A stretch of 27,802 nucleotides of DNA, taken from positions 1 to 27,802 of the forward strand of contig JBAXZR010000016.1 in NCBI GenBank assembly GCA_041670165.1. The letters are read 5' to 3'. This stretch comes from JBAXZR01 sp041670165 (GTDB taxonomy: Bacteria; Bacillota; Clostridia; Christensenellales; UBA1242). Every line of letters starts with the position of its first letter. Within the stretch, counting starts at the first letter, position 1. This document shows, in pieces, positions 15,131 to 22,822 of this stretch. A model generated the notes under the pieces. The model did not search any database, was not told the origin of the DNA, and saw nothing but the letters and a program-made list of their open reading frames with translations. The translations under genes were made by a program, and so were the position numbers.

Positions 15131-15151
15131 AAAAAATATTTTTAAAAATAT
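15131..15151 (-). terminator. Possible weak terminator of the 15191-16027 gene
   Basis: The all-A/T palindrome ATATTTTTAAAAATAT (15136-15151) is followed on the minus strand by five more T. It lies about 40 nt after the stop. With no G-C pair in the stem, activity is doubtful. Confidence 0.3.
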
Positions 15152-15190
15152 CAGTTCAACAACAATACCGATTTTTCATATTACATTTCC

Positions 15191-16027
15191 TTATATTCCC
15201 AAAATATAAAAGCCATTGTGATAGGTAAATGCTTTTTGTAACCATTCAATCAATTTGTCGCTACAATTCACATTATCTTTTTTTATAGTATCATAAATTT
15301 CTTGAGTTTTTTCTTTGGTGTAAAAATTTGGACAATAACAACAAAAAATTCCCTCACCATTCGGAGAAGAGCAAGTTTTGAAATATTTTCCATAAACTGA
15401 CAGAAATGCTTCTAAATTGTCAACATGAACAAGCAAAGAATCTGCTCGAAAAAAATCTAACTTTTTAAATGGTTTTTTTGAGTTTTTTCCATCATAAAAT
15501 TGAAATTCAATATATGCAGAACCATGTTTTTCACTGCCATCAATAAAAATTTCTTTAATTATATCCTCATCATCAAACTCTTCAAACAAAATACTTGGCA
15601 ATTCTTTGTATAAGAGTGATAAACAATTTTCTGAATCCCCCATATATAATTCTGCTAAAAAACTAGTATTGTCATAGATGAATTTGTATCCTTCAAAATT
15701 TTTAATGTTTATTTGGCTGTTTAAAAAACAATCATCATAATATCTTGACACAAAATTTTCAACCTTAATTGTGTTTTCAATTTTTTTAAAAGTAGTTTTT
15801 TTGTCAAAATTGTTTCTTATCAACACCAACTCTTTTTGTTGGTGTTTCCAAGGAATAAAACACAAATCAAAGTTTATAAATTGCATTTTATTTTCATAAA
15901 ATTCCCATTTAATGGAAAAAAAGTGTTTTTGCTTAACAATTTGTTGGTTTACTTCCATAGAAAAATTTGCCAAAACAATAGCATCAACAAATTTATTATT
16001 CAATCCAACTTTTGTTTTTGAAAACAT
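15191..16027 (-). CDS. Hypothetical protein, 278 aa, no family recognised
   Basis: A soluble-looking acidic protein without signal peptide or membrane segment. It has aromatic-rich beta-type stretches in the N-terminal half (SIKWEFYENKMQFINFDLCFIPW), an Asp/Glu cluster (FEEFDDEDIIKEIFIDGSE) near the middle, and a Cys group towards the C-terminus (KTCSSPNGEGIFCCYCPNF), closing with EWLQKAFTYHNGFYILGI. The Cys pattern is not a standard zinc motif. The start at 16027 (MFSKTKVG) is chosen because GGAG lies 6 nt upstream; the frame is open to 16048. It has its own extended -10 promoter and is followed by the kinase-CYTH gene on the same strand, which has a separate promoter. No function can be assigned. 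Confidence 0.8.
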   Translation of the reverse strand: MFSKTKVGLNNKFVDAIVLANFSMEVNQQIVKQKHFFSIKWEFYENKMQFINFDLCFIPWKHQQKELVLIRNNFDKKTTFKKIENTIKVENFVSRYYDDCFLNSQINIKNFEGYKFIYDNTSFLAELYMGDSENCLSLLYKELPSILFEEFDDEDIIKEIFIDGSEKHGSAYIEFQFYDGKNSKKPFKKLDFFRADSLLVHVDNLEAFLSVYGKYFKTCSSPNGEGIFCCYCPNFYTKEKTQEIYDTIKKDNVNCSDKLIEWLQKAFTYHNGFYILGI

Positions 16028-16050
16028 AACAAACTCCAATATTAACATAA

Positions 16051-16059
16051 TTATATCAT
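16051..16059 (-). promoter_or_regulatory. Extended -10 promoter of the 278-aa hypothetical gene
   Basis: The minus strand reads TGATATAAT: a perfect TATAAT with an extended TGn. No good -35 is seen at the right spacing, which is common for extended -10 promoters. The leader would be about 18 nt and contain GGAG. Confidence 0.6.
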
Positions 16060-16492
16060 ACGATTTATTTTTTGTATTGTTTTAAAATTAATTTGGATAT
16101 GAATGAAAAAACCTAGTTTGCGTGCGTTTTTGCTACTATATTTCATTAAAAATTTGTATTCAAATTTATATTCTTAAAAGTTTTTTTCAGATTGTTGACA
16201 CAAACCCACAAGGTCGCCAACGGTTTTTAGTTCTTTTTATGCGTTTTTAGTGCTTTAATAGAGAGTTGAAAAAATTAGATTAAGCTTACATTGGAAAGTA
16301 GTTTGTGCACAACGAACAGAAATGATTGAACGAGTTATTTGCTTACGCAAAAGAAGCACAATTAGATACATATAGCATAAAGACAAAAAAGTGTTAATTT
16401 AATAGTAAAGATTAATTTGATTGTAAGGTTAATTGATGACTTTAACCTTTTTTCTTTTTGAATCATAAAAGAGAAAGAATATTGGAGGTTTT
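16060..16492. other. Intergenic region between divergent genes
   Basis: No ORF or RNA gene is convincing. TTGACA at 16195-16200 lacks a matching -10. A hairpin with a T-run near the right end (16425-16453) is listed separately. No clear promoter for the proline-rich gene could be picked out. Confidence 0.55.
16425..16453 (+). terminator. Terminator-like hairpin 40 nt upstream of the proline-rich gene
   Basis: AAGGTTAA (16425-16432) and TTAACCTT (16442-16449) pair perfectly with a 9-nt loop, and six T follow from 16448. No gene ends just before it on this strand, so it either ends an unrecognised short transcript or acts as a leader attenuator for the gene at 16493. Confidence 0.55.
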
Positions 16493-17341
16493 ATGAACGA
16501 ATTTTTGTCATCTAAATTTTGTGAAGTAAAAGATGAATTAACAGGTGAAATAGTGATTAAGGAGAAAAGTGAAAACTCTTCATTACAAAATGATGAAAAC
16601 GAAGTTGATATTCCTGCTGTGCCCAAAAATAAGGAAGACAAGTCTATTCTGATGCCCAAAAATCCGCCAAGAGCACCTATATTTGATGATATGACTGATT
16701 TCCCATTGCCAAATCAACCAACGCTTGACATTCCATTGCCAAATCTTCCGCATCACCCTTTCCCTTTTCCAAATCCACCAATAATCCCAATCCCTTTGCC
16801 ACCAAATCCACCCCGTCCACCATTTCCTCCACAACCAAACCCACCTCGTCCACCTTTTCCTCCGTTTCCACCTTCACCTTTTCCACCTCCGCCTCAACCT
16901 TTTCCACCCTTGCCTCCATATCCTCCTCCACAAGGTCAAAACGCAATTAATCTAAGTAGGCGTTTAAGTGAAGATTTGAGAACATTAGAAGATTATTACA
17001 TACAATTATTAGCAAAAGCTCAAACTCCACGAGAAAGGCAAACAATTCAAGATCTTCAGGAGCAAACAAGAATTTTGGCTTTCACAGCAGGACAAATTTA
17101 TACTGAACTAAGTGGGAACCGTCCGCCAATATTGTTTCCCAAAAACACCATTCCAAGAAATTTCAGACCAGCTGTTGAATATATTTACACCTTTATTGTT
17201 GATATAATGAATCTTATAACAAGGCTTCAAAGACAAGTAAATGTTTCATCAATTGATAGACAGCTTGTGATTATGAACACAACTCTTTCAACTCAGCTTG
17301 CAACTCTTAACACTCTTATCCCACGAAACATAAGAATGTGA
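16493..17341 (+). CDS. Proline-rich protein with C-terminal helical (possibly degenerate ferritin-like) domain
   Basis: 282 residues in three parts. Residues 1-53 are acidic and hydrophilic (many Glu, Asp, Lys, Ser). Residues 54-147 are extremely Pro-rich, with Phe, Leu and Asn between prolines and a repeated NPPRPPFPP unit. Residues 150-282 are predicted helical (RRLSEDLRTLEDYYIQLLAKAQ, DLQEQTRILAFTAGQIYTELSG, YIYTFIVDIMNLITRLQRQV). The second part recalls ferritin-like spore-coat-type proteins of clostridia (DExxH...FxxlYxxLTG), but the metal ligands are missing (EQTR), so this is only an analogy. GGAGG lies 4 nt before the ATG, slightly close. There is no signal peptide. A structural or coat-like role is possible; function is not established. 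Confidence 0.82.
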   Translation: MNEFLSSKFCEVKDELTGEIVIKEKSENSSLQNDENEVDIPAVPKNKEDKSILMPKNPPRAPIFDDMTDFPLPNQPTLDIPLPNLPHHPFPFPNPPIIPIPLPPNPPRPPFPPQPNPPRPPFPPFPPSPFPPPPQPFPPLPPYPPPQGQNAINLSRRLSEDLRTLEDYYIQLLAKAQTPRERQTIQDLQEQTRILAFTAGQIYTELSGNRPPILFPKNTIPRNFRPAVEYIYTFIVDIMNLITRLQRQVNVSSIDRQLVIMNTTLSTQLATLNTLIPRNIRM

Positions 17342-17771
17342 AATTTGTAAATATTTTATAGTTGAGTTTTTTCAATAAAAGTAAGAATATAAAAATTCCT
17401 TTTGTATAATTGCACTTTTCAACTTTCAAAAGACTAAATTAAAAATTATGTTTTCTAGATATTGACATATTAAAAAAACATAAAAATTTAATTGTTTTCC
17501 TCTAGATCTATTGTTTTTCAAACTTAAAAGATTTACACGGAAAATTTAACTAAAAATATATCAATATAAATTTAATAAAAATAGCTCTTTATTGGAGCTA
17601 TTTTTAATATTAATGGATTTATTTCTATTTTAATTAGTATCCCATATGAACTTATATTTTGGGGGATTGTTATATGGACATCTTTTTGCCAGGGCAATGG
17701 CATAATAATAACTGTTATAAAATGAAAAATTTACATTTGTCCAAATTATAAAATTTAATTTTTAATCGAAG
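17342..17771. other. Intergenic region between convergent genes
   Basis: No ORF is supported. A good terminator lies at 17577-17605, unusually far (235 nt) from the proline-rich gene's stop. A small hairpin, TGCCA/TGGCA, sits in the stretch near 17690-17705. The stretch from 17342 to 17576 could be a long 3' untranslated region. Confidence 0.6.
17577..17605. terminator. Intrinsic terminator, usable from both strands
   Basis: AAAAATAGCTC (17577-17587), loop TTTATTG, GAGCTATTTTT (17595-17605): a perfect 11-bp stem with A-tract and T-tract on its two sides. It lies 235 nt after the proline-rich gene and 166 nt beyond the stop of the minus-strand GIY-YIG gene. Confidence 0.85.
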
Positions 17772-18116
17772 TTAATACAATTTATCAGCGGAAATTTTTT
17801 CTAGCCACAATTCTTTTAACAAAAGAACATCTCTTTTGTATTCATCATCTGTTTGTAATTCACCTTTTTTAATCTCTTCCAAAATTTCAAAAGTAAATGA
17901 AGAACCGCCATATTTTTTCCAATCTTCTTCAATTTTGTAATGAAAATTTGTGTTGTTTTGAACAGCAAAATCAAAAAGATTTTTGCTACCTTTAATTTCC
18001 AAAGCACAATCAATAAAAATTTTACCGTTTATTATGTTTTTAACGGCATAAACACCGCCTATTATTTTTCTTTGTTTGTACTGGGCAATCAATTCTTTTT
18101 TACTTAAACCACTCAT
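17772..18116 (-). CDS. GIY-YIG-like nuclease-family protein, degenerate active site
   Basis: 114 residues. The fold signature is visible: GGVYAVKNIINGKIFIDCA corresponds to the GIY...YIG strands, followed by helices with HYKIEEDWKKYGGSSFTFEILEEI, as in the short stand-alone GIY-YIG proteins of clostridia (GVYQIKNxxNGKIFVGSTxNL). The YIG triad reads FID, the catalytic Arg position has no Arg (IKGSKNL), and the Ser/Thr pair is absent, so nuclease activity is questionable. It starts 3 nt after the stop of the upstream DUF6530-like gene, with GGGG in that gene's end as ribosome binding site, so the two are cotranscribed. Role unknown. Confidence 0.83.
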   Translation of the reverse strand: MSGLSKKELIAQYKQRKIIGGVYAVKNIINGKIFIDCALEIKGSKNLFDFAVQNNTNFHYKIEEDWKKYGGSSFTFEILEEIKKGELQTDDEYKRDVLLLKELWLEKISADKLY

Positions 18117-18119
18117 TTT

Positions 18120-18593
18120 TTAATACCCCAATTCTTTTAATATTTCAGAAAGTCTTGCCAGTCTTTCAGAAATTATTTCATCATCTTTAAGTAAAACAGA
18201 ATTTATAGTTTCAATATCTTCATCTAAAAATTCATTTTCTTTGCACAAACCAACATTCATTGCTCCACCTTGTAAAGCAATTCTATCAATTTGTTCTTTT
18301 TCTTCTTTAAAAGACTTATGCTTGTAAGCTTCACGAAAAAATAATTTTGTTCTACAAACAAAAATGGCTAAATCCAAAACTCTGTGTATTGGCATTTCTT
18401 CTGATTGCCTTGACCATTTGTCGCCAGTATAACGCCAAATTTTTGCAGAAATATCCACTTTTCCTCTGTCATTCCATTGTGCAAGTCCAATTGAAAGACC
18501 TTTTGCATCAGAAGAAACAATTCTTCCGTCAATTTTGTCATAATCTTCAGAAACAATCACTGGTTTGTGTTTTAACAAAGTTGGTATTTTCAT
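18120..18593 (-). CDS. DUF6530-like conserved protein
   Basis: 157 residues, cytosolic, no signal peptide. The N-terminal half is strongly patterned (PTLLKHKPVIVSEDYD, DAKGLSIGLAQWNDRGKVD, AKIWRYTGDKWSRQSEEMPIHRVLDLAI), which I recall as the conserved core of a family named DUF6530; the family number is from memory. The C-terminal half is helical and acidic and ends SERLARLSEILKELGY. AAGGA lies 9 nt before the ATG. It is the first gene of a two-gene unit with the GIY-YIG-like gene, under a strong promoter whose start region is covered by two palindromes. No biochemical function is known to me. Confidence 0.82.
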   Translation of the reverse strand: MKIPTLLKHKPVIVSEDYDKIDGRIVSSDAKGLSIGLAQWNDRGKVDISAKIWRYTGDKWSRQSEEMPIHRVLDLAIFVCRTKLFFREAYKHKSFKEEKEQIDRIALQGGAMNVGLCKENEFLDEDIETINSVLLKDDEIISERLARLSEILKELGY

Positions 18594-18607
18594 AACTTTT
18601 TCCTTTA

Positions 18608-18639
18608 TTACTATATTAGTAATTTACTAAATTAGTAAA
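18608..18639 (-). promoter_or_regulatory. Two tandem palindromic operators in front of the DUF6530/GIY-YIG unit
   Basis: Plus-strand coordinates: TTACTA-TAT-TAGTAA (18608-18622; the middle bases read TAT) and TTTACTAA-A-TTAGTAAA (18623-18639), directly adjacent. Both share the half-site TTACTA/TAGTAA. They lie between the -10 box and the ribosome binding site and include the expected transcription start near 18636, as for a classical repressor. The regulator is not identified in this window. Confidence 0.78.
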
Positions 18640-18642
18640 TTA

Positions 18643-18670
18643 AATATAACACAACCTTAAAAATTGTCAA
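18643..18670 (-). promoter_or_regulatory. Sigma-A promoter of the DUF6530/GIY-YIG unit
   Basis: Minus strand: TTGACA (18670-18665), 16-nt spacer, TATATT (18648-18643), with TGT before the -10. A perfect -35 plus an extended -10 makes this one of the strongest promoters in the window, consistent with control by repression. Confidence 0.85.
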
Positions 18671-18988
18671 TAATTTTTCTAATAAAAAATTTGTTTTATA
18701 TTTATTTGTTATAAAACATTCTATTAATTGAAGAAATTATATTTTGTGTAAACCCAATTTTAATTGAATTAAAATACATTTCTTATTTAAAGTGTAAAAA
18801 ATAAGTTGTATTCAAAATTATTATGCTGAAGCAAAGTTCATGAACAAAAATAATTTTGTAAAAAAATGCAGAAAAATGTTTGACAAAAAAAATAATAATG
18901 TATAGAATAATTTTATACAATATATTTTTTAATCAAATGAAATGGCTTGGGTCGAGTTAAGGAATGTTTGTTCGGCCAAGAGGGAAAT
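18671..18988. other. Intergenic region between divergent units, holding the second BspA-like promoter
   Basis: AT-rich, no ORF. TTTGTGTAAAC near 18744 resembles one half of the palindrome at 15061 but has no second half. In the leader, CTTGG (18946-18950) could pair with CCAAG (18976-18980) just before the ribosome binding site. Confidence 0.55.
18880..18908 (+). promoter_or_regulatory. Sigma-A promoter of the BspA-like gene at 18989
   Basis: TTGACA (18880-18885), exact 17-nt spacer, TAGAAT (18903-18908). The leader is about 74 nt and ends in AGAGGG close to the ATG. Confidence 0.85.
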
Positions 18989-21900
18989 ATGAAAACGCGA
19001 TTAAAAATCGTTTCAACCATGATTAGCATGTGCCTTGCACTTGTGGTTATGGGCTTTGCTGTTTGGGCTGCTTTAACTCAAACTCTTCCAGTGGTTAACA
19101 CTGTAGATTTCATATCTATTCATGTTTTGTCAACTGTTACCGGAACCGTTACAGGAGCAAAGGCGGAAACTTTTGCTAACTATGGTCCGGTTTCAACACT
19201 CGCGGGTGACCCTGAAGGAAAACTTGGAACATGGGCAATTGGTTCAGCAATGGAATTTGCTAATGAAACAGAGCCAATTGTGATTACACTCACAATTGTA
19301 AACAATTCTGATGAAAGATCACTTTCTTTTGAACTTAGTGGACAAGCTTATGATGCTTTCAATGGAACAAATCTTGGTGGCACTAACATAGACAGAACAT
19401 GCGTTTATTCAATAAACAATGCAAGCCCAATTACAAATGCAACATATACAAGTGGAGCTATTACTGTTGAAGCACTTAAAACTGCAACAATTGTTACGAC
19501 ACTTGACATTTCTGATAATGGCAAAAGTGTAACTGCTTTTAACAATGGATTTTCTACGACTCTTAGAAATATTGGAGCTGCAACCGAAAACTTCTCTTTT
19601 AACCCAGTAGCAAAAACAATTTCTCTTAACACTGCAGAACCTTTAACAGAAGAAAACATTCCAGAAATGATTGTTGAAGGTGAACCAGCATACTATGGTC
19701 TTTACGAAGATCAAGACTACACTCAAAAAGTTGAGCTCCCATATTCAGGATCAAGCACTCTTTATGCTAAATTTGGAAATCCAACAAATATAACCTTTAA
19801 TTCAATTAATTCCGATACTGAATATTCAGTTGAAAAAAATGCTTCAAGTTTACCAACAGGTTCTCTTGTGATTCCAGAAAAATACAACTGGAAACCTGTT
19901 ACCACAATAAGCAATTCGGCCTTTGGTAATCTTGCTGGCTTAACAAGCATCACCTTTCCAGACAGTTTAACAAATATAGGAAAATATGCATTTTATTCTT
20001 GTACAGGACTTACAAATTTAACAATTCCAAGTAATATGATAAGTATTGAGGATGGTGCTTTTTATAATTGCACAAATTTGACTGAGATTAATTTTAATGC
20101 TACCAATATGAGCAATTGTTTTAAGGATTTTGGTAATCTAGCTTTTTATAAAGCAGGAACAAATGGAAATGGGATAATAGTAAATGTCGCAGCAAATGTA
20201 ACAAGAATTCCTGCCAATATATTCTGTTCTGGGAATTCTTCAGATAATCCTATAATTAAAGCATTGAATTTCGCCGAAAATAGTGCATGTATAAGTATCG
20301 GTGCAAAAGCTTTCTGGTGCGCTTCAATTTTAACAAGTTTATCGCTTCCAGATGGTTTGACAAGTATCGGTATGGCAGCGTTTTTACATTGTACAGGGAT
20401 TCCAAGTATAACAATTCCAAGTACTGTAACAAGTATTGGCTCTTCAGCTTTTGAACATTGCACAAGGCTCTCAAGTATCACAATTCCAGATGGTCTGACA
20501 AATATTTACTATTCTACTTTTAAAGATTGTACAAGCTTAACATATGTCAATATACCAGAAAGTGTAATTAATATTGAAGCATCTGCATTTATTAATACTG
20601 CTTGGTATAATAGTAAGCCAAATGGACTTATTTATGCAGGAAAAGTTGCCTATAAATATAAAGGAACAATGCCAGCCAATACTTCTATTAATTTAAATAA
20701 TGACACAGTCGGTACATCTAATGGTATTTTTGAAAATTGTACGGGGCTTACAAGTATCACAATTCCAAGTAGTTTAAAAAGTATTGGATATGGTTCTTTT
20801 TATGGATGTACAGGACTTGCAATCGTTACAATTCCAAGCGGTGTTACAATTGTTGGAAATAGTGCTTTTTATGGTTGTTCAAATCTTACAAGTATCACAA
20901 TTCCAAGCAGTGTAACAACTATTGGAGCTAATGTTTTTAGTTATTGTACAAATCTTACAACAATAACTTTTCAAACAGGAAACAAACTACTAGAAAATGA
21001 TTTTCAAAATGACAGCTATGGTAGTGTTAATAATTACTTTAAAAATTGTACAAGCATTACTACAATTAATGTTCCAAGTGATCTTACAAAAATTGGTAGT
21101 TATGTTTTTTATGGTTGTACAAATTTAACAAATATTACAATTCCAAATAGTGTAACAAGTATTGGTAAATGTGCTTTCCATAATTGCACAGCGCTCGCAA
21201 ACATCACAATTCCAGATAATATAAATAGTATTGGAGGAAACGCATTTTATAATACCGCATGGTATGGCGCTCAATCTGACGGCTTAATTTATGTTGGAAA
21301 AGTGGTTTATAAATATAAGGGAATGATGCCTTCAAACACATCTATTACTTTATTACCAGATACGAAGGAAATCGCTGGCAATGCTTTTCAAAATTGTACA
21401 GGACTTACAAGCATCACAATACCAAGTAGTGTAACGAGTATTGGAACATTTGCTTTTCAAAATTGCAAAGGACTAACAAGTGTAACAATTCCAAGCAGTG
21501 TGACTACTATTAGTTCTTGCACTTTTGAGTATTGCTCAAAGCTTACATCCGTCACAATTCCAAATAGTGTGACAAGTATTGGTAATCAAGCTTTTCGTTA
21601 CTGTACAAGTCTTATAACCATCGCTATACCAGACAGTATAGTAAATATTGGTAATAGTGCTTTTTCTGGATGCACAGGGCTCACAAGTATCACAATACCA
21701 AGTGGTGTAACAAGTATTGGAGGTTGCACTTTTGAAAATTGTACAGGACTTACAAATATTACAATACCAAATAGTGTAACAAGTATTGGCGATCATGCTT
21801 TTTTTGGATGCGCAGGACTAACGGGTGTAACAATTCCAAGCAATGTAACAAATATTGATTCTTCTGCGTTTTCTCTCTGTTTATTTTTAACTGAAATTAT

Positions 21901-22657
21901 TGTTAATGAAAATAATGAAGATTATAAATCTATTGATGGTATCCTTTTTAATAAAGCTGGAACAATTTTAATATGTTACCCATGTAATAAATCTGGTACA
22001 GAATATGAAATTGCAAACGGAGTGACTGAAATTTCAGATTCTGCTTTTTATGGTAATAAGAATCTTACTAGCCTTACAATATCTAGTTCAGTTGTTACAA
22101 TTGGTGAAAAAAATAATTACTTTACAAACCTTCAAGAATTAATTATTTATTCATCAATTGTTACTAATACATCAGTCAGTTCAAATATTTTTTACTTACT
22201 TACTGAAGCAGAAATAATTTATGTCATAGACACAATTAATCCAACGGGTCAATTGTTTGAACAAAATGAATTTGTAACTGGAACTTATTTTGGATTCATC
22301 GAAGATGGTCCGGATGGTTATTGTGATGATGAAAATTATCGAGCTCAATATTTTACTGATAATTACGGTGATGGTTATTGCGATAATTGTGGAAGACAAG
22401 AATGGGAACATGATTACTTCTATGATGAAAATGAAGATGGCTGTTGTGATGGTTGTGGACTAACAGAAGGTGAACATGATGAGTTTTGTGATGCCCCAGA
22501 TGGTTATGATGATATTTATGGTTCTATGGACTTAGGAAGTTGGAAAGAAGTTGACAATTATGAATTTGTTTATGCTTATTTTGAACCAGCAACTTCTGAC
22601 AAATCAGGCTACACAATGTGGACTAAAGTTACAACTGACTATAATCAATGGAATTAA
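18989..22657 (+). CDS. BspA-like LRR surface protein with SipW/TasA-type N-terminus and Asp/Cys-rich tail
   Basis: 1222 residues. The start at 18989 (MKTRLKIVS) follows AGAGGG; a TTG-initiated extension to 18947 is rejected. Residues 1-40 look like a SipW-dependent signal: a basic start, hydrophobic MCLALVVMGFAVWAAL, then TQTLPVVNTVDF. Residues 40-225 form a beta-rich TasA/camelysin-like domain (VNNSDERSLSFELSG). A degenerate InlB-B-like repeat (GLYEDQDY...LYAKFG, about 235-275) leads into a long LRR_5 block (about 290-1080) of GCTGLTSITIPSSVTSIG units, with two TAWY...YKYKGxMPxNTSI insertions. Residues about 1108-1170 are rich in Asp and Cys with GDGYCDNCG and DGCCDGCG. It is secreted and probably surface-associated; ligand unknown. 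No LPxTG. It is a paralogue of the protein at 2-4576. Confidence 0.94.
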   Translation: MKTRLKIVSTMISMCLALVVMGFAVWAALTQTLPVVNTVDFISIHVLSTVTGTVTGAKAETFANYGPVSTLAGDPEGKLGTWAIGSAMEFANETEPIVITLTIVNNSDERSLSFELSGQAYDAFNGTNLGGTNIDRTCVYSINNASPITNATYTSGAITVEALKTATIVTTLDISDNGKSVTAFNNGFSTTLRNIGAATENFSFNPVAKTISLNTAEPLTEENIPEMIVEGEPAYYGLYEDQDYTQKVELPYSGSSTLYAKFGNPTNITFNSINSDTEYSVEKNASSLPTGSLVIPEKYNWKPVTTISNSAFGNLAGLTSITFPDSLTNIGKYAFYSCTGLTNLTIPSNMISIEDGAFYNCTNLTEINFNATNMSNCFKDFGNLAFYKAGTNGNGIIVNVAANVTRIPANIFCSGNSSDNPIIKALNFAENSACISIGAKAFWCASILTSLSLPDGLTSIGMAAFLHCTGIPSITIPSTVTSIGSSAFEHCTRLSSITIPDGLTNIYYSTFKDCTSLTYVNIPESVINIEASAFINTAWYNSKPNGLIYAGKVAYKYKGTMPANTSINLNNDTVGTSNGIFENCTGLTSITIPSSLKSIGYGSFYGCTGLAIVTIPSGVTIVGNSAFYGCSNLTSITIPSSVTTIGANVFSYCTNLTTITFQTGNKLLENDFQNDSYGSVNNYFKNCTSITTINVPSDLTKIGSYVFYGCTNLTNITIPNSVTSIGKCAFHNCTALANITIPDNINSIGGNAFYNTAWYGAQSDGLIYVGKVVYKYKGMMPSNTSITLLPDTKEIAGNAFQNCTGLTSITIPSSVTSIGTFAFQNCKGLTSVTIPSSVTTISSCTFEYCSKLTSVTIPNSVTSIGNQAFRYCTSLITIAIPDSIVNIGNSAFSGCTGLTSITIPSGVTSIGGCTFENCTGLTNITIPNSVTSIGDHAFFGCAGLTGVTIPSNVTNIDSSAFSLCLFLTEIIVNENNEDYKSIDGILFNKAGTILICYPCNKSGTEYEIANGVTEISDSAFYGNKNLTSLTISSSVVTIGEKNNYFTNLQELIIYSSIVTNTSVSSNIFYLLTEAEIIYVIDTINPTGQLFEQNEFVTGTYFGFIEDGPDGYCDDENYRAQYFTDNYGDGYCDNCGRQEWEHDYFYDENEDGCCDGCGLTEGEHDEFCDAPDGYDDIYGSMDLGSWKEVDNYEFVYAYFEPATSDKSGYTMWTKVTTDYNQWN
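20588..21364 (+). repeat. Two copies of a ~40-residue LRR insertion module (TAWY...YKYKG)
   Basis: Copies at about 20588-20707 and 21245-21364 encode F(I/Y)NTAWY, DGLIY/NGLIY, GKV.YKYKG.MP.NTSI. The same element recurs in many BspA-like LRR_5 proteins. Around 65% of residues match between the two copies, so this is an older duplication than the 69-nt one in the first gene. Confidence 0.75.
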
Positions 22658-22676
22658 TTAAACTTGTATTTCTAAT

Positions 22677-22736
22677 AAAAAAATCATGTGATGAGTGAGC
22701 CCTTATTGGGCATTTCATAAAACGATGATTTTTTTT
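22677..22736 (+). terminator. Intrinsic terminator of the second BspA-like gene
   Basis: An outer stem AAAAAAATCAT (22677-22687) with ATGATTTTTTT (22725-22735) encloses an inner hairpin with ATGA/TCAT and GCCC/GGGC (22699-22702, 22708-22711, loop TTATT). Eight T end the element. It begins 19 nt after the stop. Confidence 0.85.
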
Positions 22737-22822
22737 ATAAATAAATATGAGAAGTAAAGTGCTAGACTGTGCTTTAAAATTAAGATTGATTTTATTAAAA
22801 AATAATTATTTAAAACAGTTTT

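Noticed and set aside
16190..16260. TTGACA at 16195 as promoter of a small RNA
   Set aside because: No -10 at 15-19 nt spacing; the sequence after it is not promoter-like.
16583..16946. Minus-strand ORFs opposite the proline-rich segment (Trp-rich and Val/Glu-rich)
   Set aside because: They are shadows of the CCA/CCT codon run; no ribosome binding site and biased composition only.
18947..18988. TTG-initiated extension of the second BspA-like protein
   Set aside because: The added residues precede a normal signal peptide start, and AGAGGG is placed for the ATG at 18989.
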